From: Paralvinella palmiformis
Lineage: Eukaryota; Annelida; Polychaeta; Terebellida; Alvinellidae
Reading direction: 5' to 3'
Length of the DNA: 64,000 nucleotides
NCBI GenBank assembly: GCA_025642065.1
Contig: JAODUP010000161.1
Coordinates: 197,001 to 261,000 of the forward strand
Shown here piece after piece: positions 1 to 12,362 of this stretch. Made by a program: the position numbers and the translations under genes. Positions within the stretch are counted from its first letter, which is position 1. Every line of letters begins with the position of its first letter. The notes under the pieces are model-generated. The model was not told the origin of the DNA. It saw only the letters and a program-made list of their open reading frames with translations, and did no database searches.

Positions 1-2584
1 TTATATTAATACAGAAAGAATAATAACATTAGACGCATGTTGGTTTGTTGGAGTTAGGATACGTCAAATATTCCCACGACAGTATTGAGAGGGGACATTG
101 CCACCATTTTTTCAATTCTTATTTGTAACAAAGCGCGGGAAACGAGTTTTATTTCAGATCAGTTGTTTTGTTAGAATCCGAGTCAGTTAGTTGTCTTACC
201 GCTTATTCTCAATATGAAACCCGATCACTTTCGATTCCAATATCAGTGAAAAATCCGCATAAACACTACTAATATCTGACCCTGGTATTTTATTTCGTTG
301 AGCCTCTTAGTTTAGTTATTTACGAAACCAGTTTAAAAGCAAAACTGCAGAAAAATGCAATACAAGTCTTGTCACTTCTGCCCTAACAACAAAGGCGTTG
401 AAGTCCATTACACCAACATATAACACCCCCCAAAAAGCCATTTGGCCTAAAAATAGATTATTGTTTACTCATGGATGCTTTCTGCGGAAATGTATCAATA
501 AATATTACGTCGGTCACCGATAATTAACTACGTTTAAATGAATGTCTTTTTTATTTCTTTGGCAGCCTGTCCGCTGGTGTAATTCAAATGTTCTGTATTT
601 TAATGGTTTTAATGGGGATGTAGAGCTCAATATCAATCGGGTTTGTTTTTATTTGGGAACAGTTAGCCAATGATGATCATATACTCTGTACATACAAATC
701 GGTAACAATATCCCACTCTTCTTTAGTGTGCAATTAGTATCCCAGAAATTTACCTAAAATGCACTATCAAGGTGAAGTTTTATTCGCCCACTTAGTGTTT
801 TTATTCTAGTATTAATTTGTTTTCAATTGTAGTACTTAACATAAAACGCCGATCATAGTCATCATCAATTTTATAAATTAGCTAGAGTAATTATTGCCAA
901 ACAACAGTTCTTAAGAACACCTACTTTATACAATAAATATTCATACGAGATTCAATTGTTACAGTGGTCCATACCTTCGTTTTGTCTGGTGTTGAATATT
1001 GTAATGGCTTGTCGTGCGGCTTGCTTTATTATAGGATCAATCGTCTTCAGTAAATTTAGATTGCTGCAGCTGGGAGAACAACGCATACTCAGAAATACGA
1101 TCATATCATCCTACGTTTATCTACCACGATTAACTATCTTTAAATCTACCAGTAACATAAAACTCGAATGCTTGTGTGAACTAGTGTCCAAATGAAGGTG
1201 ATCCTATGAACACGCATAGGCACTTGTCTCTAAAGTTATAATTTCTGCAGATACTACATATATTAATATTAAGGCAAGGAACCCTCAAATATAATTGAAA
1301 ACTAAATCTTATTTTTCTGGCCGTTTTTATTTGTTTTCGTATTTAATCCATCACTATTATCACCCGATTGTGACAATAAACTACTCCTATCATTATATTA
1401 ATAACAGTAGTTAACTCGGCAAGATCGATACAGACGCACTCACTCCATTTATAACCACACTAGTTCAAAATTCAACTGTTCTACATCGTTCACTGGCACC
1501 TGGGCCTGATCGAATTAGGAAAATTGATAATATTCCTGCAGATTACGTAATCAATATATTTGTTCCTAGTTAAAACTGACCCCTGTCTGCGTGTGAGTAA
1601 AATATGGATATGAAAAGGCGTTGCTTTTGTAATACACGCTCTATTGAGACGAGTATTCCATACGAATCACGCGATATCATATACAAGCGAATTTCAGCAG
1701 CCACCTTTAGAATGAACACTGACTATTATTCTCGCACACACAGATAAGTGGCTTTCTCATTGGGCGTTTAGATACAGGCAATTATCTACTTTATTTTCCA
1801 CTATAAATGAATGGAGGTGATGAAATAAATTGGTGGATAGATGGGAGTTGATTCGAAAACCAGATTAGGCTGTAACAGGAATTGTCAAACAATCCCAACA
1901 CGGATGAATTTCATAATTAGCTTACGATTTTGAGATGCTCGGCCACATTGTGTGTATATGTGGTCAAGCTGGTAGTGGAATACTCCTGATTTGAAGAAGT
2001 CAGGTGGGAAGAAATGTGCTATGACGTATAATACAGGCATTGCATGTACCCAGTTGGCTGCAGATTAGATCCACTCACGATACACAGGTTTACAAATAGT
2101 TTAACAAAACCCAATATCTGCCCAACCGAACATCCGATCTAACTATTTATATAATAATCACTTAATTTTGAAAAATAACACACCTGACAAAAATAATTTT
2201 TGTTAAGTACCGGGGGATTTAAATCCTTAAATAAATAGAGACTGCCCTCTGCAGGCAGCTTGTCCCGGTGAATTTTGGTAGAGGATGTGTATATTTTGAG
2301 AGTTTCTAAGTATAGACGCCCTGAATCGCTGCCATTTAATTACCAACAGTTAAACTACACAATTACACAATAACGTAACACACAATTATATTTTCATTCG
2401 AGTATACAAAATATAACAATAAAATGTTAGTCCATGAGCTATTGGGCGACATAAAAGTAATGAAACATGCACAGAATAATGAAATGGTGACGTATAATGT
2501 ACAAATGAATTATTGTATAACCGCCCATACATACACAATCATGGCACATATGGATCCTTTTGTCCAGTTTATAAATAATCCATT
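1..2584. other. AT-rich intergenic sequence, no gene seen
   Basis: No open frame longer than 79 codons, no recognisable domain, no terminal inverted repeats and no tRNA-like promoter boxes were found on either strand. Short frames present here have composition typical of random AT-rich sequence. Confidence 0.5.
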
Positions 2585-2587
2585 ACA

Positions 2588-2672
<85 letters not shown>

Positions 2673-2673
2673 G

Positions 2674-2714
<41 letters not shown>
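2585..2714. repeat. Compound microsatellite (CA)n-(TA)n-(GA)n
   Basis: An uninterrupted run of CA, then TA (about 2621-2650), then GA with one short GGGG interruption. Open frames over it on both strands are low-complexity artefacts. Confidence 0.97.
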
Positions 2715-2715
<1 letters not shown>

Positions 2716-3223
2716 ATACATAGAATGCATGACATTAGCTGAATGCTCCTCATGTTTATTGTACACAAAAAGAATAGATATATGAATTGATTGATTGGTT
2801 GGTTGGCTGGTTGAGTGATTGAATGACTGAGTGATGGCGGGAATCCTGACTGGCTTTTGATGTTATACCACCGGGATATTTAACGGATAGTTAAACTATA
2901 AAATATGTTACGTAAGTGAAAATATTGTAAAAGTGTTTTTAATAATTATATTTTATATTTTATGTTGTTGCTTACTATATACAATGTTTCCCCCGGGTAA
3001 AAAGGAGCGCGAGGCAGTCCAGTCAGTCAATCAGTAATGGGGGTTCGATCTACTGCTTCTGTGCACAAAGTATCATGCTGTATGTGACTTGTGTGATTAC
3101 AAATACAGTTTTCCTGTGTGTTCTCAGTCTTTTTTGCCGAAGATTTTCATGCCAAGAACAAGGCAATATAATAGAAATACAGAATGGATAGCAACCCCCC
3201 CCCCCCAACAACAACAGCAGGTG

Positions 3224-3255
<32 letters not shown>

Positions 3256-3478
3256 TGTCATTTACTGTACAAAACAGATTTGCACATTATAAATGCCAAA
3301 AATACCTATAAAATTATCATTAAGACAGTATCCTGTTGTTACAGCCTTAGAATGCTTATTCAGGAACATGACGAGGACTTGCATGGGAAAAATGTGACTA
3401 ATCAGCTCAAATTCAAGTTGGCTCTGTTGAATATGGAACAACATAACATGTTACTGATTGCTACTGCATATAAATATA
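2715..3478. other. Intergenic sequence with small simple repeats
   Basis: Contains a degenerate TTGA/TTGG tetranucleotide tract at about 2783-2840 and a C12 run followed by CAA, CT and GT tracts at 3196-3259. No gene is supported. Confidence 0.5.
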
Positions 3479-4138
3479 CAGAGAACCCTCGAATAACGAG
3501 AGTCCCGATTAACGAGTAACTGGTAGTACGAGCAAAATTTGTATTCATAATACAACTCGATTAACGAGCATCATTTCGAATAGCGAGCGAGAATTAAGCG
3601 AGTACAAGAATCGGCAAATTCGAACGGTCCGTGTTGGGTGTTAGTGAGTCAGCCAGGAGTCACGGTCTCAGTTTGTAGCCGTTCTGACTTTGTATCCTCG
3701 TAACTGCGCATGGGGAAACAAACTCGATATGGGCTGGTCCGTGCTGAGATTGTATCGTGCTGAGTTTGTGTCCGTAGACTGTGTACGTGATTAGAAAATC
3801 GTATAGATATAATTGTATTGAATAAATCTTGCGTACTAATTTATTCAATATCTCAAAATGTAGTTATGACGAAATAAGACTACAGTATCGTCCTACGTAC
3901 CAGAATATAAAGTGATTCCATTTGACAAAACCAGACTGTATACAAAACCAGACACCAATAAACTTCATTTATGTACGTTGTAGACGTATCTATGTGGTGC
4001 TCAGGGTGTACCTGTATCTAATATTTGTTATCCAAAATAGCATGTATCTTTGGCAATGGTCACATTAAACAGTTACGGTAAGATCGAATAGAATGGAATA
4101 ACGAGTTATTTCTCGGAACGTTATTCGAGGGTTCACTG
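3479..4138. mobile_element. Non-autonomous pogo/Tigger-like TIR element (MITE), TA target
   Basis: The left end reads CAGAGAACCCTCGAATAACG and the right end, on the opposite strand, reads CAGTGAACCCTCGAATAACG, so the terminal inverted repeats agree at 19 of 20 positions. Each end is flanked by TA (3477-3478 and 4139-4140), the target-site pattern of the Tc1/mariner/pogo superfamily. Short TTAACGAG-type motifs recur just inside the left end. At 660 bp there is no room for a transposase and none is seen, so it would have to be mobilised in trans. CAG starts with a CCTCG core are typical of Tigger/pogo ends; that assignment is from general knowledge, while the ends themselves are seen directly. 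Confidence 0.88.
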
Positions 4139-4925
4139 TATAAATATAATAAGCAAAGAACACCCCCCGCTAGTGGGTGCATCACATAAACGGGAACCGG
4201 CTTCAACAAGTAGCATACCATAATCTGGTCTAAGAACTACAATTTGAATGGGAGAAATTCCCAAAATACTTCAGGTTGACGAAGTTTTACGCTACACGGA
4301 GAGATTTAGTTCGCCGCATCCGCTTCGACATCCAGCCACAGGACAAATCTTACAGTTGCTTAACGTGGAATGGCGGCCCACACAAGGCCGTCACTTTGAG
4401 GGTTGGGCGATATTACTGGCAATTTATTATTTTCCTGTAAATTTGAGATATTTTTGGGTAACGGTTGATTTCCCAAATGGATTAATTTTAAAAGGTGGGG
4501 ACATTTACAGTCGCGCTGTCCCCCTCATCGTTGGTAAATCTTTACGTTAATGAATGGGGTGGTCAATTTGACTACCGCACAGGGCGATCAAAACCCACGG
4601 TACTCCACTGAAGTAGTATGGCGCATTCGGACATATTGAAGCGCTCTCGCCCGTTGTTTACGTGATTTTCCATTTTTTGCCGTATCTGCATACCACGTTT
4701 GGTATCTTAGCTTAAAATACATCCGTGCTAAATGCGTGTTGTTTTAGAAATGTAAGCGATTTTGTGACATCATTTTATAAGGCTTACTGATGATCAAACA
4801 TTGTGAAATAAAAACAATTGTGTCGCCGAAATAGTAACGAGGTGGCGATTTCGTCATATTTGCGGCCTAGCTGTGTAGAAAATCGGCGAGGGGGCCACCT
4901 CGCTCGTTATATAGCATGGGAAACC

Positions 4926-4928
<3 letters not shown>
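4139..4928. other. Intergenic sequence with one unassigned 100-codon frame
   Basis: A plus-strand frame at 4248-4550 starts with ATG and encodes 100 residues that match no family I know. It has no flanking splice sites that would tie it to a gene. It may be a chance frame or part of an old repeat. Confidence 0.35.
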
Positions 4929-4980
<52 letters not shown>

Positions 4981-4986
4981 ATGTGT

Positions 4987-5027
<41 letters not shown>

Positions 5028-5050
5028 TCTCTCTCTCTGTGTGTGTGTGC
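4929..5050. repeat. Compound microsatellite (AT)n-(GT)n with short CT tracts
   Basis: AT repeats to about 4962, then GT repeats with a few C interruptions and a CTCTCTCTCT tract. The sequence just after it (about 5080-5115) resembles the sequence that follows the microsatellite at 38171-38357. Confidence 0.96.
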
Positions 5051-7428
5051 ATGACAAAGTTTAAACTCAACTTCTACTACATGACAACATTAAGAAGGCC
5101 ACCTTTTAATGTTATTGTTACCACCAATTTAATATTCCTGTTGAGTCATATATACCGACAAGAAGCGTTGTTTTCGCTACGGCTATATGAATAATAAATT
5201 ACCTAAATAGTTCAATAGGGTTTAATATATCCCCGCTACAATTCATATGAAAAAGTAGAATTTCTAACTTCCCTTTCTAAGTCTACTAGAGTATGCCTTC
5301 GAATGTTAACTCCATTGTTTTAGATAAGTGGAAGCTGGAAATTAATTTACCAAATGTGTTAACCAGATTTGAAATGTTTCATAGGAAGCCATAGATTCCT
5401 ATTCTCACCATAACACATATTCGGCTATTCCTGGGCTTCTGAAACTCATTCTTTACACATTAAATGAATAGGATATTGAATTCCATAATTAAGTTAAGAA
5501 GAGTTAAATAATCAGTTACAGATAGATGCTGTTGAAACAGTATGTTATTTCACAGGTGTGATGACAAATTATAAATCTATAAGAATTAAGACACCTGGAT
5601 ATTTGTGCGATATCTTGTAATTAACAAATATCGTATCGCAGAATAATTAATCCCGTACATGTATTTTTACAAATTGATAACCCACTCGTCGTATACTTCA
5701 ACGTAGAGTTCTTTTATTGAAAGTCAGAAAGCTTAATGATCATCACAGTAGCTTAATAAACAGTGTTCTGGATCAATATATGCATTTAATCAAGGGCTGG
5801 TTTAGTTAATTCCCATCATGTTTATATTCGAACTTTAAAATGTTTCATTCAATATTAGCAGTAGCAACTACAGATAAATATAGAATATGTGACAGCTTAC
5901 TACAAATAAAACATTTGTTTTTAGTTTTACTCTCTATGCAGCCTGACTAACTAATTTATTTACGAAGAGTCTCGGTTCTTGTGTTTTAGATGTCGGTGCA
6001 TATTTCACGAGTCAATTTTTGATTTGCATTTAATATCCAATATATCATTTCATCTACGACAATGGCAAACATATTATGGCTTTTCTATAGGAAACTAACT
6101 TCGTTTGAAGTGGGGATGAAAACATCACCACATGTGTATGATATATCTGCAAGAACAAGTTTGGTAGATGAATCACCGCTTTCCGTAATCTGCCCACAGG
6201 GCTTGTAAGACGGTGGTTTAAGCTTTCCGAACCGATGGTGAGATTGATACACCGGGATTAATGAATCTATTTCGTGTATTCATGTATAGTCAGTTTATTT
6301 CCCTGGTTACCGTCTCCTACGCCTTACCAAACCACTTCTGTCTGCCCATCGTCAGGAATAGAATCTAGTATCTACTTCAGTACTCTAAATATGTCACCAG
6401 CCTGTTTCGGCGCCTTCCAAATTTCGCTAGTAGGTAATGATATTTGTTTTGGAGAACATAGTGATTTATAAGAATGTGTTTTTGCAAGAAAGCAATCGAC
6501 TTTGATTTCTTGTTTACTTCTTTGATTCTCCTATGTGTTAGCTGATATAAATCAGTTACAGTGTGCCCTGCTAACCAAAACACATGGTTTTTTTTTGCTA
6601 CTTTTATTGACATTTCTGAATAGGTAAGGTAAGTTTTAAAACGTAATAAGTCAGCTTATTGAATAAGATTATTAAATACAGTAAACTTTGTTGGTTAGAG
6701 GGAAACTGAAGATGAGGTTTGAATCGTTTCGTTATGAATGTTATTTGAGGTTTTCAAATGGTCAAATCTAGCTTTCGTGTTTCTAATACTAATAATTGAC
6801 GAACAACCCATAACTTGTAAATTTATAAGAATAACTCAGTATATATGGAAGTTATGCAATCTTGTGCTTGTGCATTTTAGCACTAGTGTAAAGTTTCAGT
6901 AACAATTTCAGTTTTGCATTTAATTTCTGTTTACTTCATCAGAGACTGTAGCTAATTATTTTACCAAGAACAGTTCCGTTAAATAATATTGTTATGTTCA
7001 CTAATGTTGTTCATTTAATGGCTGCAAGTATTACAACGATCGATTAGTGGGCTCTTGATTGATAATCGAAGACAATAAAGAAGTTTCGAAGTCTAATTGT
7101 AATTATAACCAATTCAGATTATATTGATTTTTGGCTGCTGAAATGGACAAATCATGGGTGGGGTTCTTTAACTATGGGGGTAACTAGGGAAAGGAATGAG
7201 GTTGGCCGGACTAGCCAAGCATGTCGCTATATCCCGTATTGAAAATTAACTTTTGCAGTATGTTGAATTAAGGTATTCAAACTTTATGAGTAATAAGCCA
7301 GTTTGGTTTGGATTTTATTGATGTTTTCCCAAAGTATTAAGGAATTTTGACTTATGATACAAAGAAAACCGATGTTAGATTGCCGGTTTAAGTACACATT
7401 ATTATTACTATGTTAACTAACAGAGAAT
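5051..7428. other. AT-rich intergenic sequence, no gene seen
   Basis: No conserved domain or repeat with defined ends was recognised. A 49-codon ATG frame at 6062-6211 and several other short frames lack any supporting feature. Confidence 0.45.
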
Positions 7429-7441
7429 CTTCTAAAGCTGC

Positions 7442-7632
7442 TGGGCGCCTCCGTGGTCTAGCGGTAGCGTGCTGGACTACATATCACCGCCACCCGCGTT
7501 CGAATCCCGGCGTGGGTATATCCGAAGGTTGTTTCGTCTTTCGCTTCGCCTCATTACATTTGGAGGTCGCTCGGCCCATTTAGCCTACCTCGTGCACAAA
7601 AGTGGCCGTAAAACATCAATCACCATCGTCAC
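7442..7632 (+). mobile_element. tRNA-derived SINE (family A) with intact 13-bp target-site duplication
   Basis: The 5' part has both internal RNA polymerase III promoter boxes: A box TGGTCTAGCGG at 7454-7464 and B box GTTCGAATCC at 7498-7507, spaced as in tRNA genes. It is not a functional tRNA, because the ends do not pair into an acceptor stem. The roughly 110-bp body that follows recurs in a second copy at 28879-29050. The element is bracketed by a perfect 13-bp direct repeat, CTTCTAAAGCTGC (7429-7441 and 7633-7645), the target-site duplication made by LINE-assisted retroposition. The perfect duplication and intact boxes point to a fairly recent insertion. The partner LINE cannot be identified from this window. 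Confidence 0.92.
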
Positions 7633-7645
7633 CTTCTAAAGCTGC

Positions 7646-9600
7646 ATCTTCCTATTAATGAAGTTAAAATCGGAACTTTTCTACGAATTCAAATACCATA
7701 AGTTAACAAGTAAATGGAAGAGAAGAGTATTATTTCGCTGAATTAGTGACAACATTAGAATCAGTTATTTTATTGATTTATATTTAACTTGGGCAGAAGC
7801 CACGATGTTAGCATGACAATGATTAGCAGTTTGCTTTATGACGCCGGAGCTGAAGATATAATGCCATCGTCTTGCATGACACAGGGATATAAACCCTTTT
7901 AACGGACCAATAAATGATCGTGGGAAATCTGTTATAGCCTCTTGCGATCTAATAATCGTAATTGCCCCGTTTGATGTATCCACTTCCTTAAACGTAAATT
8001 CTAAGTTCATTTGAAACGATTTCTTTTACAATATACCATACCTTAAATTAAAGTACATAATGTTATTTAACGCGTCAATCGTTTTATTCAATTCAATATT
8101 TTATTAACCTTCTAAGAAACATTATAACCTCTCCATTTCAGGTATCATTTAATAGACTTCTCAAGTTTCCGTCCACTAACCGAATGAAGGAAAAGATGGG
8201 GAATAACTGTCAATATGTTAATGGCTGATAAGAGTGCAACATATTTATTTATTTAAAATTAAATATTTCACACAACTCATTTATTAGTTTCTTTTCAACA
8301 TAGCAACCACTGAAACGCTGAGATCCTTTCACCTTTCTGTATTTTGTAAAACAAAAGGTGGGGTACTGAAAATAATGGAAGCAAGTATAAATTAAGCATG
8401 AATTCCGGACAAGAAGTGGATAGGAAAAGAAATACATATTTTACTTGTGTTAAGGCATGAAACACTATAACAGTTGGATTTATTGATTGTAAGACAAGTT
8501 GCCTAAGCACTTTTATATGTCATTTCCATGAAGCCTTTATTAATTTCATGCTCATTCAAATCTGTGAAATATGTAGGGATTAGAATGTCGTAGGTCAAGG
8601 AATATGAGCATATTGTCCCATATATAGCGAGACATCTTTGGAACGACAGTCGCATATATATCGGTGAACACAACCGGAGGGTGCATGCATTTTATTTCTT
8701 CTCATCAATATTTAAAGGTAGGTAATAAGATACATTAATTATTTTATTGTGTAGTCATTATATGAATTAGCTGATAAAATAAAGGCCCCATTATTAGTGT
8801 TGGATTTCTATGCAACCTCTCATATATCAATTTACCTAACACATAGTTGAATTCTAACGTTGTTTATATTACAATTAGAGGGAAGGGGAGAACAGGTAAA
8901 AAATGCATGGGTCATTAACAGCTATCGATCTAGGAAGAATCCAGTATCAAGATAATATAGCAAAATGTGTATGAAATTATGATTAAAACTGTGAGCAGGC
9001 TCTAGAATATTTTAATCAAACTTACTTTATAAACATTATTATCATTCTTCATATAAATTAAATTAAATTAAATTATTGAAATTAACATATGCCAATTCTT
9101 AATTACTAAGTTTATTTCCTGATTGGGTACACATATCTAATTTTATAATACAAATTGCAGAACCTTTATAGAAAACATATAGCTGGTTTTGATATTAAGC
9201 TAGTTACTCTATGTTAAGAGACAGGCATCTGACCTATGAGCTGTTTTAGTATCAAGTCCACAATTCTACATTTCGAATTTATAGTAACATAGTAATGTAA
9301 ACACAAAGTTTATACAACAGGTTAAAAATATGGTAATGCTTGGCTAGCTATTTTAGGATACTGACCATATTGCAGGGGTTTGCACCCTAAATCCAACAAA
9401 TGTCATAAAACAACGTTTAATCATATGGCAACACTTCTCTTAACATTCCACCCATTTCGTTGTCGAACATTATGATGGTGACTTGGAATTTAGCATACAA
9501 TAGATGGTAGAATAATTAATCTCAAATAATAATTCCTATAAGACAAATCTAGCTATTACAATTAACATTGTCATGTTTTATAACTACTAAGTATTACCCA
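7646..9600. other. AT-rich intergenic sequence, no gene seen
   Basis: Only short frames occur, such as an 81-codon minus-strand frame at 7765-8010 without recognisable motifs. A small AAATT run occurs near 9057-9074. Confidence 0.45.
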
Positions 9601-9601
9601 C

Positions 9602-9659
<58 letters not shown>

Positions 9660-10050
9660 TTCTATAGCGTCAATAACATCGTAAGGAATTAAACTCGGTA
9701 ATGCACCTAGTTCACAGGGGTTAGAGAAATACAAGGTCCAGGTACAATGGAAAATCAATTAACAAATGATCAGATGCAGTGGAAACTTTGGAGATTTACG
9801 AAAATCTGAAAAGGTGAGTTTTGAAATGGCCACGGAAATAAACTATGCCATTTCATTACTTAACATGTTCGGCAGGCGAGTTCCAAAGAGTACGGATAGC
9901 AACTGAAAATGCACAAAATGAGTGTTGACCCCGAGAACAGACAACAAGTGAAAACCAGATGAACGGAGGCTTTTGGGGCTTGGATGCTAGAGAAAACATG
10001 GCAAATAGAAGAACGTTTTACAAGGCTGGTCCAATCATGTTCGTATATTT
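9601..10050. mobile_element. Dispersed repeat with (TAA)n head, probable non-autonomous element
   Basis: A pure TAA array at 9602-9659 runs into a segment beginning TTTCTATAGCGTCAATAACA. A similar arrangement (AAT-rich tract, then TATAGCGCC and a partial match to the next 40 bases) is found at about 27664-27740, which suggests one repeat family. The sequence to about 10050 looks like degraded repeat body rather than a gene. No terminal inverted repeats or target duplication were found, so the right boundary is approximate. Confidence 0.4.
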
Positions 10051-12250
10051 ATAGGTTGTAAAGTAAGTATTTGCTATGAACTATAAACAAAATCCATATT
10101 GTACAGGTATTATGGTCAGCTGTAGTCTACTGGTGCCAGGATATTTTAAGTTTGTTAAGTGGTCGACTTTGTCAGTTCTATAAGTTTATGATCTGTTACG
10201 TTTTGTACTTGCTTCGATTCTGGATTATTTGGGCTTATTCCTTTGCGTTATTGCATTAAATGTTTCTTTAAGTAGACGACGCAGTCACGTATATGTTTAT
10301 ATCACTGGTTGTTTCATAATAATCCTGTCACCTTCAGCTAATTTGGTGTTGTTTATTTCGTATAGTTACAGGCATTCGAGAATATTATCACCTGGATTCA
10401 AACGGTCAGAGACAATATAGTCAGTGGATGAAACAACATATCCATTTCAATATCTTCGCAATAACTGACAATCCTCTCAGTGATACTAAATCTATATATC
10501 TGAGCGAGCTCTTGTCTATTATGCTGTCAACTTGACAGCTCATGTCACCACATGAGACATTCTTGAAGGTTAAGGTGTTTCGTTTTTTTTTCTATCGTGT
10601 GTTAACTTACCTGTACAAGGTTGATATCACTAGAAGACTAATATCGATTATTCCAATTTCTAAATTTTATAATTTTAAATAATAATTCGCGTATCATAGT
10701 ACAGCTCTTTGGAAGTAGATTTAGGCGTAAATTGGTCAGCGACGAAATCTGATTTTGCGAAATAGGAAAGTACATATATAGAACATATAAAGCTACGTTT
10801 TTATACTGTGAATCGTAGGATGTCTTTTCAGTCAGTAGTTAGTTCGCGAACATGCAGGTCAGGTTTCCAATTGTAGAATTACCAATACAAGTTGTTTGTT
10901 CGTATACCGATTCAATCTGTGGCAATCTATCCGGGATGTGGTTGACATCAAGGTTAAATAAAGCACTCGTTCACCTACTAACTACATTATTATCCCGGAT
11001 CTACTTCTAAGTCATGTGTTGGGATTGTAATGTTGTTACTAAAAATAGCCAAACTATTAAGACTTAGATAGTATTTAATTAGATGACGCATGCTACTTTG
11101 TTGTTTTAATAGAATATACAAATGCATGCTATAATTGTATGATACACTAGTTATCCGATTAATTGTATACATGAATACATTAAGTGTGTATGTTTATATG
11201 CAGTAATAATAATAATATCACCAATAGAAAAATAACAAATAGAAAGTCAAGGTATTGATTTCGGTGCGTTTTGTCAGTCTCTATGTTAAGCCAGAATTCC
11301 TTTTGTCATTTTATTTAAAATAAGATTAAAACACATACTAATCGACTTAAATTAAATTAAATTAAAAACACCAAAACAATATGCTGCTTTGGGTATACAA
11401 AAAGTATTTGTAAAATAGCTTGTATGTTTCGCCGATATGCACTGTTCTATGATATGTATTAATTAATGAAGGAGTTAATCTAAGGATCTCACGAGAAAAT
11501 GTTGTTTTGTTCTTATGTTTTGGAAGCGATCTGAAATATTCGGAATCACAGCTCCAAGATAATTATATAGATCACACGATGCTGCCATATCTTTCACAGT
11601 GTATCACATTTTTATCTAGTGCAGGCAATCTGTAGTGCTCTGAATAGTTGAAATTGCGGTATCAAACAAATATGGAATGGTGGAGGTTATTATTACACCT
11701 CTATTGTGCTAGAAAGGGTTTATCTATAAATTTGTTTGAAACACTTTAAATATTTTTTTTTTGTATTTGTCTGATATAATAGGATATTTAAATAAACAAA
11801 TATCAAAGTTAATTTTGTATATACAAACATTCAGTAGAATCTGTTTATGACAATGTGTAGGCAGTACAAGATATAAGTTAACTTCTAATTTGCTTTTAGT
11901 GTATGGTCAGGTAAGTTATTAATTGCTGAATTACTTTCACAGAGGTCTTTGTAATCAATATTCAATAATAGTGCGATTAATATACAACCTAACCCCAAAA
12001 TAATTACACAAAAAAACTTTTTATAATATTTTCTTGTGGTATATTATTTGGAGAACAGCATATCAAAAGTTGGTCAATTTTGGCATAAGGGAAAGTATCC
12101 AAAAATGACGTTAAATAAGATGGCCGTCTCCAGAAAAAAACTCTTAAAACTCTGATTGATAACCATCAAATTGCGAACCTGATGTTTGAGCAAATGTTCT
12201 TGTAACCAATGTTTTCAAATAACAATACTTTCTGGAATGAATAGCGCATT
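10051..12250. other. AT-rich intergenic sequence, no gene seen
   Basis: No domain, TIR pair or promoter-box pair could be supported on either strand. Confidence 0.45.
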
Positions 12251-12255
12251 TGCAA

Positions 12256-12283
12256 TGACGTCATGACGTCATCCATGACGTCA
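12256..12283. promoter_or_regulatory. Cluster of three CRE palindromes
   Basis: The palindrome TGACGTCA, the full consensus site for CREB/ATF basic-zipper factors, occurs three times in 28 bp: 12256-12263, 12264-12271 and 12276-12283. The first two are directly abutting. The cluster lies just beyond the 3' end of the broken minus-strand ORF family member and has no obvious adjacent gene start, so a regulatory role is inferred only from the motif. Confidence 0.5.
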
Positions 12284-12362
12284 ATAGTGAGATAATTAAG
12301 GGAATACTCTAGTATTACTTACTACTAATGTCATAATGCACAATACCCAACCCTACGGCTTC

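Noticed and set aside
4248..4550. 100-codon ATG frame as a gene
   Set aside because: No recognisable domain, no splice context and no neighbouring exons; a frame of this length can occur by chance in 64 kb.
6660..6690. TACAGTAAACTTTGTTGGTTAG resembling a TIR of the 44227 element
   Set aside because: No inverted partner found within about 1 kb; the match is partial and may be chance or a solo end.
7442..7515. Possible functional tRNA gene
   Set aside because: A and B boxes are present but the 5' and 3' ends do not form an acceptor stem, the anticodon arm does not pair, and the unit continues into a repeated SINE body with a target duplication.
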